A DNA stretch of 64,000 bases. Source: a virus. Below the pieces are notes generated by a model that made no database searches, was not told the DNA's origin, and saw nothing but the letters and a program-made list of their open reading frames with translations. The DNA lies in the IMG/VR virus record IMGVR_UViG_3300021130_000224, positions 44,422 through 108,421 of that record. One strand, given 5' to 3'. This document shows, one piece after another, positions 1-9,102 of this stretch; within the stretch, counting starts at the first letter, position 1; every line of letters starts with the position of its first letter. The position numbers and the translations under genes are program-made.

Positions 1-2784
1 TCTACTGTTGGTATTGATATAAATATAAGTAACTCTGCAACGGTTGGAACTACTACTGATACAACTACTACTGTAGATATCCGACCAACATTTAATCCTC
101 AAAACTTCTTCCCGACATATAATAATATGTTGGACATACTGGATAAATTGTCTCCATACTACAATTATGGATGGCAATATAATGCAGTAGGGTATTATAC
201 AAACTCTGTTCCTATTCCTCAAAACGTAGGTAATAAAGTTAGATTTATTAACTATGGTGGTTACATTACACCTGGTCTACAAGGAACATTTGGAGATGTT
301 CATCCTATCAATAATACAGGAAGAGAATCTTCTGTATATGTTTCTATAGCCGGTAGTATGTTATATCCTCATCAGCAAGTTAATACCAATGGACAGAATC
401 TTGGTGTACCTATAGATACATCAAGGAAGATTGCATCGCAAGTTGGCATGCGTGAAAGTTCAACACCTTTCTATGAACCAATATCAGCATACTATGGTTC
501 AATTAAAGCAATACGTCCTGGTCAATACGGTCAAGTGTTTTCATACAGGCCAATTGACACCGGTACATTTGGTGCATTCTTTGACACTCAAGGTAATCCT
601 ATAAATGACCACCCAATTGTTTATGGTGGCGATTGCTTTATTAACTTGTTTGCACTCAAGATAAAACATCCATTCTATTTAAAGTCAACAGTTGATAAGC
701 CAGATGGTTTTGATATTGATTACAACCAAGATGCTGATCCAAACAATACTTCTCAGGCCTACACAAATACAGGCAATGTAGGTTATCCTATATGGTATTA
801 TTCTACTAGCAACCTTCCATTTGTAGCAGATCCATTGTTGCATGGAGGCTTAGTAAATCTAAATAATAGTCTGAACTGGTTAAATGGTTTATATAACAAT
901 ATAGGAGCACCCGGCAACAATCTATTTACAAATTTCTTTGATGTATTAGGAGCAATGGTTGGAACTGTAGTAATTATACCTGTACTTGTCTTAGAGATAT
1001 TGGAAATATTTGTAGGACTGATTACAGGCCACCTGCTCACTACTGTTGGCCTCAAGGTAACTAATCTTGATTACTACCAATATGATGACATCTATGAAAA
1101 GGGTATGGCATATTTATACGCATATGGTATCCCCTATTACTTCTGTGAGTCTCAGGTAAACGTAGATATGCGACAAGCATATAATGACAGAGAAGGTAAC
1201 TTCTATCCTAATGTGGCTACCGATATTCCAGATGAGTGGGTACAGGAAACCAATGTGCCTATTGCATTTGACAACACTTATACATATAATAAAACTTACA
1301 GTAAACAAAATCATGAAACTGCTTTTACTGTCCTTAGACCTGATTGGGAACCTGGACAACAATGTTACATCACTTATAATAACAGAGCTGTATGGAGTGA
1401 AGCATCTGACATGGAGGATACAAGAAATAACTGGCTCGTATATAAGCCGGCAAATACCTTTGACTTCCCGAAATCGTTTGGATCTTTAGTTGCAATGGAT
1501 AGACTGGAATCCAGAGCTGTAATGGTAAGATATGTAAACCATACACAGTTATATAACGCCCAGGCTACTATTGAAACTACGGCTATAAATGCAGCTCTTG
1601 GTACCGGTGCACTATTCTCCGGTACTCAACCAATTGACTTCAATATGTCTGATTCTGGTTATGCAGGTACTCAGCACAAGTTCTTATTGCAAACAGAGCA
1701 TGGTCACATCTTTGCTGATGCAATGAGAGGTCAGATAATCTTAGTTAGAGGTACAGCAATCGAAGAGCTTTCAAATGAAAAATACCACAATGCAAAATGG
1801 TTCCAAAATAATTTACCATTTAACATTATAAAATATTTTCCAACGTATCCTATTGATAATCATTTTAATGGCTGTGGTTTACATGGTGTGTATGATGATT
1901 ACTATAAGAGGTTAATGTTAACCAAAATTGACTATACTCCATATGACGGAGTTATGTACGATGGTACTAACTTTTACATAGAGGAACTAGTTACACAAAA
2001 CGTAAAATTACACTCGCAAACTACCCTACAAAAAGTAATTGTACAGCTTGGTGACCCAGAGTATTTCTGCAACAAAAGTTGGACAATGAGTTTCTCTTTC
2101 TTATCTAATAGCTGGATAAGTTGGCATTCTTACATCCCGAATTTCTATGTTCAGAACAGTGTCTCTTTTCAATCAGGTAAGAATGATGACACTTGTACTG
2201 TATGGAATCACAACCAGACATTTACATTGTTCAATAACTTTTATGGTCAGGATTATCCTTACATCATAGAGTATCCATTCAGTTATCAATACCTTGATCA
2301 GCTATTGCAATATGTAGAGGAGTACATGACTGTATTAAAATACAATGATGAGGGTATCTATATTGAGCCGAATGAAACAGTTTATTACACGCAGACAATT
2401 GTCTACAATAAACAAGCATCTACTGGGTTACTTAACCTTATACCAAAAGATATTAATAACAGGGCTCAGTATTTTAGCTACCCTAAATACAACCCAGATT
2501 CTATAGATATTCTTGTAACAAAGGTAGATCATATGTATTCATACAATATGTTGTGGAATAATCTGAAGAGTCCTAACCTTACACAATGGACAAATAACTG
2601 TACACCAGAATTAGGTAATAAAACATTAAATCAGGTTAACTTTGATTACTCAACAAAGAGTTTTCAGAAGTATCCTCTCAGGGCCAAAGACACCTTGATC
2701 AGGCAAATGTCAAATAGAGTGTCAATGGCTTACAAAATGATTAGTAAATTTATAGTCGCTAAGACTCAAAATATGATCAGCTAA
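1..2784 (+). CDS. Large virion structural protein (5' truncated by window edge)
   Basis: The reading frame is open from base 1, so the ATG at 127 is probably internal and the true start lies left of the window. The visible part is about 927 residues, rich in Tyr, Asn, Thr and aromatic residues, with no catalytic motif I recognise. A hydrophobic stretch encoded at about 934-1060 could be a buried or membrane-interacting helix. The C-terminus is more basic. The stop overlaps the next start (TAATG at 2782-2786), so it is co-translated with the 818-aa gene. In crAss-like phages the genes just before the RNA polymerase polyprotein encode tail, muzzle and cargo proteins. A tail/muzzle component is my inference from position; the virion role is likely, the exact part unknown. 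Confidence 0.65.
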   Translation, partial: STVGIDINISNSATVGTTTDTTTTVDIRPTFNPQNFFPTYNNMLDILDKLSPYYNYGWQYNAVGYYTNSVPIPQNVGNKVRFINYGGYITPGLQGTFGDVHPINNTGRESSVYVSIAGSMLYPHQQVNTNGQNLGVPIDTSRKIASQVGMRESSTPFYEPISAYYGSIKAIRPGQYGQVFSYRPIDTGTFGAFFDTQGNPINDHPIVYGGDCFINLFALKIKHPFYLKSTVDKPDGFDIDYNQDADPNNTSQAYTNTGNVGYPIWYYSTSNLPFVADPLLHGGLVNLNNSLNWLNGLYNNIGAPGNNLFTNFFDVLGAMVGTVVIIPVLVLEILEIFVGLITGHLLTTVGLKVTNLDYYQYDDIYEKGMAYLYAYGIPYYFCESQVNVDMRQAYNDREGNFYPNVATDIPDEWVQETNVPIAFDNTYTYNKTYSKQNHETAFTVLRPDWEPGQQCYITYNNRAVWSEASDMEDTRNNWLVYKPANTFDFPKSFGSLVAMDRLESRAVMVRYVNHTQLYNAQATIETTAINAALGTGALFSGTQPIDFNMSDSGYAGTQHKFLLQTEHGHIFADAMRGQIILVRGTAIEELSNEKYHNAKWFQNNLPFNIIKYFPTYPIDNHFNGCGLHGVYDDYYKRLMLTKIDYTPYDGVMYDGTNFYIEELVTQNVKLHSQTTLQKVIVQLGDPEYFCNKSWTMSFSFLSNSWISWHSYIPNFYVQNSVSFQSGKNDDTCTVWNHNQTFTLFNNFYGQDYPYIIEYPFSYQYLDQLLQYVEEYMTVLKYNDEGIYIEPNETVYYTQTIVYNKQASTGLLNLIPKDINNRAQYFSYPKYNPDSIDILVTKVDHMYSYNMLWNNLKSPNLTQWTNNCTPELGNKTLNQVNFDYSTKSFQKYPLRAKDTLIRQMSNRVSMAYKMISKFIVAKTQNMIS

Positions 2785-5240
2785 TGAAAAAGAACTGGTT
2801 AAAGCAATATGCACAGGAGGGTAAAGTAGATTATTGGAATGAACTTGCCAAGGCTAAGTATGGTCAGAATATGCCAAATATGACTGATGAACAAATAGCT
2901 ATAGTAAGAGATACTAATCGTGTTACCGATGACCCTTTGATGATACCTGGTTCACCAAGAGTAAAGGCTCAATCAGGAACTAAGGTATCAAGCAAGGGTT
3001 ATAAGAAGAACTCTCCAGATAAGAATGAGCCGATGCTTACTATCCCAAGCAACAGGATAACTATGCAGGATGTAGAGCATCCTGTAATGGCATACCCTTC
3101 TGCCGGTAATCCTACTTTCATGCATCCAGGTGGTGAGTACTACTTTCCTCATGCTGATTATGTAACAGAAGTACCTGCTATGGCTCAAGGTGGAATGATT
3201 AAAAGAGCAGATGGTCATTACTCTAAAAGAGGTTTGTGGGATAATATTAGAGCAAATGCTGGCTCTGGTAAAAAGCCTACTAAAGAAATGCTTAAACAGG
3301 AAAAGAAAATAAAAGCTTCTGAAAAAGCACAAGATGGAAAAAAACTTAGTGCATCTGATCTTGCTAAATTAAGACAAGCAGTAGCTAACTATAATCCTTC
3401 TCCTTATCAAGATATGGACCCTGCTATGTTGCAGCAATATAGAGAGAATCAACGTGTAATGCAACTTGCTGCTACACCTCAAGGTAAAGTACAACTTAAA
3501 AAAGAAGCAGAAGATAAAAAGTATGCAAACAAGAAAAAACAAGAAGTAGCAAAAGATAAAGAAACAAGAAAAGAGCTACAAGAACAATATGCAAGACAAA
3601 GGTTTGCAGATGACCCATCTGTTATAAACCCTGCATACTGGCAAACAGATCCTCAGACAGGTAGGACTCCTCAACAACGTCTTGATGACATGGGTACAGA
3701 CTTGCAAACCCGGGTATTTCGTGGTGGCACTGATGTAATTGACAACTTGAATCCTGGTGTATGGGTTGCAGGAATGGCAGGTAACCTTGCAAAAGCACCA
3801 TTAAAAGCACAACAAGAAAACTCTTACACGCCATATCTATCTGCTCTTGGTGAACCACTTGCATGGGGGATAGGTGAGGAATTAATAGCACCTTATGTAA
3901 ATAAAGCAGTTGGTAAAGCATCTCAAAAAATAAAAGATGCGTACTCTAAACTAAATGATGCTGTAAAACCACCAAGGTATAGTCTTCCAATGATGACAGA
4001 TATTGTGCCTCAAGTATCACAAAATATAAAAGCAAATTATAAAGATATATTAAAAGCAAGACAAATTTTTTCACCTACATTAACCGAAGGTTATGAGTAT
4101 ATAGATGAATTAGCTGATGCTTACTCAGTACAAGATAAACTTGATGTTTTTGGACAGTATAAAAATTATCCTTTTTCAGAACAACGTCTTTGGAATCCAT
4201 ATGATCCAAATTCTATTAAACCTTTATCAAAAAGTGAATTTGCTAAAAAGGTAAAAGGTAATTTAAAATCATTAGCATTTCAACCAGAAAAAATAGATGC
4301 TGGATATAAAAAAGGAATAGAAGAAGCAAATACTTTTGTTAGAGGAGTTTCTACCAATTGGGATGCTATTAAAAAATCTAATCCAGAAGGATTTAAAAAT
4401 ATAACTCAAACATTAGAAAAGGTAGGAATAGATTGGAAAAATAATCCAGATCAAGCTGCTGTATATATGGCAACACATATTCCAGGTGATACAGGTTATG
4501 GTAGAGCAGGTTTAAATCCAAACGAACATGCATTATATACTTCTAATTCTGAAGGAACTGCAGAAGGGTATACATATGGAGATGGCTATATTGTAAAAGG
4601 AAGAAAACCTATTAATTTTAAAGGAAACAATAGAAGAGAATGGTTAAAAGAATTACCAACTGTTATTGATGAAGATATAATAAATGCTCATGAATTAGGC
4701 GTTAAAGAAAACCCAGCTAAATTTGATTTTCGTAACATGATGGATTTCGGTAATGATAATTTTGAATTTTCTAAAACAAAAAAATTAAATAATAATTTAG
4801 TTGATAAATGGGAAAATGATTACGCAGCTTTTTTAGAAACGCAAAATTTAGAACACCCTGATCCTATTGTAGGTTACGGTTTTTACGATTTTGATGATGT
4901 TCCAGGCATTGAAGTGAAGGGATTAGAAGATCTTAAAAAAATACATAATTTTAAAGAAGATTGGTTTAATAAACACAAAGACAAAATTAAAGAATTTGAT
5001 ATACCTGAGTTACCAAGTTCCTATATTAAAAAAACAGACCATATTAAATTTAATGATTATGCTCATTATTTACATGTAGGAGAACCTGGGCAAAAAGTAT
5101 TAGAACCAATAAATGTAAAACAAATAACTCCTGAAATTTGGAAAAAAACGAATAGGGGACATTATGGGACACCATCAAATGGGTTATCAAAACAAAAATA
5201 CGGTGGTAAATTAACAAAGAACTGGTTACAAAATTATTAA
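2784..5240 (+). CDS. Virion/cargo-type protein with a possible ART-like C-terminal region
   Basis: This 818-aa protein begins MKKNWLKQYAQ and ends with a related LTKNWLQNY, so a KNWLxxY tag sits at both ends. An N-terminal part carries MAQGGMIKRADG and a LWDNIRAN...GSGKKPT segment of a kind I associate with large phage virion proteins. Residues about 150-260 are Lys/Glu/Gln-rich and probably helical. Residues about 330-400 contain Ala/Gly-rich segments. The C-terminal 400 residues look like a separate globular domain: FVRGVST (R520), HALYTSNSEGTAEGY (582-596) and a late GEPGQKVLEPI. This spacing loosely resembles ADP-ribosyltransferase folds (R ... STS ... E), but no clear ExE motif is seen. 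The DNA coding this domain looks more A/T-rich than the first half. The gene lies in a + strand virion operon, between two other probable virion genes. Confidence 0.6.
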   Translation: MKKNWLKQYAQEGKVDYWNELAKAKYGQNMPNMTDEQIAIVRDTNRVTDDPLMIPGSPRVKAQSGTKVSSKGYKKNSPDKNEPMLTIPSNRITMQDVEHPVMAYPSAGNPTFMHPGGEYYFPHADYVTEVPAMAQGGMIKRADGHYSKRGLWDNIRANAGSGKKPTKEMLKQEKKIKASEKAQDGKKLSASDLAKLRQAVANYNPSPYQDMDPAMLQQYRENQRVMQLAATPQGKVQLKKEAEDKKYANKKKQEVAKDKETRKELQEQYARQRFADDPSVINPAYWQTDPQTGRTPQQRLDDMGTDLQTRVFRGGTDVIDNLNPGVWVAGMAGNLAKAPLKAQQENSYTPYLSALGEPLAWGIGEELIAPYVNKAVGKASQKIKDAYSKLNDAVKPPRYSLPMMTDIVPQVSQNIKANYKDILKARQIFSPTLTEGYEYIDELADAYSVQDKLDVFGQYKNYPFSEQRLWNPYDPNSIKPLSKSEFAKKVKGNLKSLAFQPEKIDAGYKKGIEEANTFVRGVSTNWDAIKKSNPEGFKNITQTLEKVGIDWKNNPDQAAVYMATHIPGDTGYGRAGLNPNEHALYTSNSEGTAEGYTYGDGYIVKGRKPINFKGNNRREWLKELPTVIDEDIINAHELGVKENPAKFDFRNMMDFGNDNFEFSKTKKLNNNLVDKWENDYAAFLETQNLEHPDPIVGYGFYDFDDVPGIEVKGLEDLKKIHNFKEDWFNKHKDKIKEFDIPELPSSYIKKTDHIKFNDYAHYLHVGEPGQKVLEPINVKQITPEIWKKTNRGHYGTPSNGLSKQKYGGKLTKNWLQNY

Positions 5241-5241
5241 T

Positions 5242-8200
5242 ATGAAAAAGAAAGCAACATTACACCCATTTCTTAAAATGGCAGGAGTTAAATCTGAAAA
5301 GGAACTATATGATAAGTATCCTACAGATGAGCACTTCTTTAAAGCTTATCCTCAAGCTAAATATGGAATGATGATGGCACAAGATGGTGCAATGACATTA
5401 CCCAATGCTAAACCAAATGTAGCATGGCAACCATCTGGTCAAGGATTAAGTCCTGCAGATAATGTGGCAGGTCTAAATGCTGCAGGTCCAATGCCACAAC
5501 AGGGTGGATATCAAGCTGCTCAAGGTCCTGTATTTGAAGGACAAATGCCTGAACAAGAACAGCAAAAACAGGAACAACCTGAAGTCAAAGAAAATAAAAA
5601 GGGTAATAATAAAAATAAACTAAAAATAAGTGCAGGTAAAAAAACTTGGGACCCATTTGCAAAAGATAATGCATGGAATACAGGTAAAGGTGTTGCTACT
5701 ACAGATGTAATAGCAGGTGGGCTTGCTATGACCGCAGGGGCAATACCTTTTCAGCCGGCCAAGAAAAATCAGGATATTTTACCACCAGCAATTACTACCG
5801 GCAATTATGGTTATGGTAGCCAGGCATCCTTTGAAAATGGTGGTAACATCTCTCCGACAAAAGCTCGTGAGATGCTACACAATCCTCCTCATGGTAAACC
5901 TCTAAGCGAGAAACAACGTAAGTACTTTGGTGCAATAGCTTCTGGTTATGCAGATGATGGTGCTAAAATGGCAATAGGTCAGCTTGGTCAAATAGAGCAT
6001 AAACTGAATGAACTAAAAAAAGTAGTTACTCCTGATTCAGAAATAGAACCATGGGTAGCAAGCAAAGTAACATTAGCTGCAGACTATCTAAATAATGTAG
6101 GTAACTACATGCAGTTTAACCCTGATGCACAACCTCAAGGTCAGCAACAAATGCAACAACCAGGTATGTACATGGGTGGTTATTTACGTGCAGATGGTGG
6201 CCCTATGATTACACATGTAAAACCTTCTCCGTATACTTACTACCGTCCAATGACAAAAACAAATCGTCAGAAGATGGACATGCCTGATTACATGCCTGGT
6301 CAAAGTACTCCTGATTTACCTTTTGCTGCTAATGGTATTAATATACCTGGAGTAGGAGGTTATCAGGCACCAGTTACAGATCAAGAAAGGGAACAGTGGA
6401 ATCAGTATCAATCTACAATGTCTCACCAACCCGGAACATATGTAAGAAACTGGCAGCACAATCAGGATTTCCAAAAACAAATGGCACAGCAAACTGGTTT
6501 TGATTACAATAGAGCCGGTGCAATACAAGCCGATATGCAAGCTCGTAGCCAACAGTATCCTGGCTCAGTAAGTGGTATAAAACCCGGTGCAACTGAAAAC
6601 CAGAACTGGGGAGGTGATGCTAATTGGGTAGGTGATAGAGAAAGACAAAAGGCTTATGGTAAATATGAGTATTTGCATTATGATCCTAAAGGTAATTTAT
6701 ATCCAGGAGAAGCTGGTCATAAAGAAGCAAGTTTTACTCCTATGACCAAAGAGCAAATGGGAAATTGGGAAAACTCTGCTTATACTAAAGGTCCTAATCA
6801 ATGGGTAACTAATAATCAAGGTATTGGAATGAATGCTCCTCAATCTGAGATAGATAAACTTTATCAACCTGGAGCACAAGGTAGTGCTCCTTCAGCCGGA
6901 GGCTTTGGTTCAAATACTCCTGTAGCAAGTTCTACTCAACCTCGTACAAAAGCTTTTCCTACAATGGATCAAGCCAAAGCTGCTTATGCTAAAAAGAAAG
7001 AAGGTGTTGAAACAAAATGGAATGCTACTAGTGGAGAATATGAAGAAGTAGGTAAAGGAAGTAAAGCAGTTGCAAATACCGATAATTCAGGCCCAGGTCA
7101 AGAAGCTTATTCAGTTGATGCCACAAGACGTACAGGAAAAGGTTCAGATGAAGCAAAATATGGTAAGCAAATGATACCTGGAATGTATCACCCTGACCAC
7201 GATATGGAAATGCTTGATCAATATCCTCACAAGATGGGTGGTATGTACAAACCGTATTCCCATACATACACAATGGCTCAAGGTGGACCTATTCCATTTG
7301 CAAATGGTGGCAATACGGGTACAGATGTACATGTAGAAGATAGTAAATTTAAAATGCTTTCTCCGCATACAGCCGAAATTGGAGGAGATTATCATTCTAA
7401 TGGTGGTACAGATATACAAGCCAACGGACAAAAAGTAGAGGCAGAAAAAGGAGAAACCCTTCACATACAACCTGACGGAAGTACTATTGTTGGTGGTAAT
7501 CTTATTTTTCCAGGTACCAATACTAAAATAAAAAATGTTTACAAAAAAATAGCTAAAAATTTGGAGGCACCTCTTGCTAAGATGCAAAAGAAAAATGATA
7601 AGATAAAAGATAAAGCTAGTTATTTTTTAAATGAATATGGTAAAGCTGGAGATGGTCCTACTAATCAATTCAGAGCCCCTGCTTTCAATTATGGTAAAGT
7701 ACTTGCTGACATGAATGAGCAGAACCAAAGAAGCATAGAAGATAAACAACAAGAAATTGTAGCAATAAAAGGTAAGGTAACTGATGTACAAAATAAAATG
7801 CTGGAACTTGGTGGGATGATTGATCCTGAACATGGTGCCAAAAAGGTATCTCAAATGTTTAAAGGTAAGGATCAATTTACAGCAAAGTGGGGTACGAGAA
7901 TGGCACAAAAAGGTATTACATTAAAACAAGGAGCAGTTGATACATTTGATCCTAATATGGACCCAGGTATTACAGGTGAGCAACCTAAGTCAACACCTTA
8001 TGAATTTGACCCATCTAAATCAGGTGTTGTTCCTGAATCTGAACCTAAACATCCAGATTGGGCTTACAAGCCAGATGGAAGTAAGATGACTCCTGAAGAA
8101 ATGCAGAAAAATCTTATGGATAGAAAAAAACCAGAAGGTAAAGGCAAAGGTAAAGGCATAAGAGAAAAGCATGTAATTAATCCAAATGCAATTAGGGATA

Positions 8201-8994
8201 TATTTGAACAAGCCGATCCTTATCAGTCAATGCAGGTACAACCCTACCTTGAGCCAGAGTATAACGTATCTTTCCAACAAAAGAAGAATGCTATACAATC
8301 TGCTTTTGCCCCGGCAATGAAAGCTGCTAAAACTTCTGGACAACAAGCAGCAATAGCTGCTCAGATGGCAGAACAACTTGGAGCAGTTGATAGTGAAGAG
8401 TTTAACTTTAATCAGCAGAATAGAGGTCAGATACTTGGAAGGAATCTTGGTGAGATGAGAGGTGTTCGTGATACAAACATGAAACTTGGAATGGATGCTT
8501 ATGAGAAAGGTTTAGGTGCAAAAGAAGCAGCACGTCAGATAAGAAGACATGGTGGTGAAAAAGTATTTTCTGACTGGAGAACTGTTGATGCCGAGAATAA
8601 AAGACTTGGTACATATGAAGATTTTGCAGGATGGTTCCAAGATCCTGCTACAAGAGATTATATAAGAACTCTTCCTCCTGAAAAATTAACTGAAGCTATT
8701 GCAAGTATTGTTGATCCTAATAAAAAGGAAATTGTCACTTCTACTGAAGAAGATGGACCAAAAGGTAAAAAGAAAAAGGTTCAGACAAAACAAGAAGAAG
8801 CATACTTTGGTACATATTTCCCAGGTATACAAAGAACATACTTTGGAGGTGGTGCAGTAGGTGGTGGAATGGGACATGGTGGTGGAGGTATGCATGGAAT
8901 GCCAGGACATGCCGGCTCAATGGCCTCAAGGTATTCTCCGGGAGGTGATGCATCTTACTATGAAAAGAAAAAGAAGAAGAAAAAGACTACCTAA
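5242..8994 (+). CDS. Large virion/cargo-type protein, Gly/Gln-rich
   Basis: This 1250-aa protein starts one base after the previous stop. It is rich in Gln, Gly, Pro, Tyr and Met, with repeated AQDG/MAQGG-type segments. It has a HGKPLSEKQRKYFGAIASG stretch (about 218-236) and a YHSNGGTDI...VEAEKGE stretch (about 713-735), both of a kind found in large phage virion proteins. Lys-rich helical segments follow. The C-terminus is low complexity: a Gly/His/Met-rich tract and then a run of lysines. I see no catalytic motif. By position and composition it is probably a tail or ejected cargo protein. A strong hairpin terminator lies just downstream. Confidence 0.6.
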   Translation: MKKKATLHPFLKMAGVKSEKELYDKYPTDEHFFKAYPQAKYGMMMAQDGAMTLPNAKPNVAWQPSGQGLSPADNVAGLNAAGPMPQQGGYQAAQGPVFEGQMPEQEQQKQEQPEVKENKKGNNKNKLKISAGKKTWDPFAKDNAWNTGKGVATTDVIAGGLAMTAGAIPFQPAKKNQDILPPAITTGNYGYGSQASFENGGNISPTKAREMLHNPPHGKPLSEKQRKYFGAIASGYADDGAKMAIGQLGQIEHKLNELKKVVTPDSEIEPWVASKVTLAADYLNNVGNYMQFNPDAQPQGQQQMQQPGMYMGGYLRADGGPMITHVKPSPYTYYRPMTKTNRQKMDMPDYMPGQSTPDLPFAANGINIPGVGGYQAPVTDQEREQWNQYQSTMSHQPGTYVRNWQHNQDFQKQMAQQTGFDYNRAGAIQADMQARSQQYPGSVSGIKPGATENQNWGGDANWVGDRERQKAYGKYEYLHYDPKGNLYPGEAGHKEASFTPMTKEQMGNWENSAYTKGPNQWVTNNQGIGMNAPQSEIDKLYQPGAQGSAPSAGGFGSNTPVASSTQPRTKAFPTMDQAKAAYAKKKEGVETKWNATSGEYEEVGKGSKAVANTDNSGPGQEAYSVDATRRTGKGSDEAKYGKQMIPGMYHPDHDMEMLDQYPHKMGGMYKPYSHTYTMAQGGPIPFANGGNTGTDVHVEDSKFKMLSPHTAEIGGDYHSNGGTDIQANGQKVEAEKGETLHIQPDGSTIVGGNLIFPGTNTKIKNVYKKIAKNLEAPLAKMQKKNDKIKDKASYFLNEYGKAGDGPTNQFRAPAFNYGKVLADMNEQNQRSIEDKQQEIVAIKGKVTDVQNKMLELGGMIDPEHGAKKVSQMFKGKDQFTAKWGTRMAQKGITLKQGAVDTFDPNMDPGITGEQPKSTPYEFDPSKSGVVPESEPKHPDWAYKPDGSKMTPEEMQKNLMDRKKPEGKGKGKGIREKHVINPNAIRDIFEQADPYQSMQVQPYLEPEYNVSFQQKKNAIQSAFAPAMKAAKTSGQQAAIAAQMAEQLGAVDSEEFNFNQQNRGQILGRNLGEMRGVRDTNMKLGMDAYEKGLGAKEAARQIRRHGGEKVFSDWRTVDAENKRLGTYEDFAGWFQDPATRDYIRTLPPEKLTEAIASIVDPNKKEIVTSTEEDGPKGKKKKVQTKQEEAYFGTYFPGIQRTYFGGGAVGGGMGHGGGGMHGMPGHAGSMASRYSPGGDASYYEKKKKKKKTT

Positions 8995-9056
8995 CCAAAT
9001 CTGATAGTATTTATCTTTTGTAAACGTAAAACTAATCAGGAACATTAATTAACTTT

Positions 9057-9089
9057 ACGGAGCTAATCAGACAGGTTAGCTCCGTTTTA
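9057..9089 (+). terminator. Rho-independent terminator after the 1250-aa gene
   Basis: A perfect 10-bp stem ACGGAGCTAA (9057-9066) and TTAGCTCCGT (9076-9085), with loop TCAGACAGG, is followed by TTTT. It lies between two co-directional virion genes, so it either ends the upstream transcript or attenuates it. The 60 bases before it (8995-9056) are AT-rich and hold no gene. The spacer to the next ATG is only about 14 bases, so any new promoter for the 899-aa gene would have to overlap this hairpin. Confidence 0.8.
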
Positions 9090-9102
9090 AAATATAAAAA
9101 AG

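Noticed and set aside
7144-7587. 147-aa - strand frame inside the 1250-aa gene, and other long antisense frames
   Set aside because: They lie fully within well-supported + strand genes and have no recognisable domain or operon logic.
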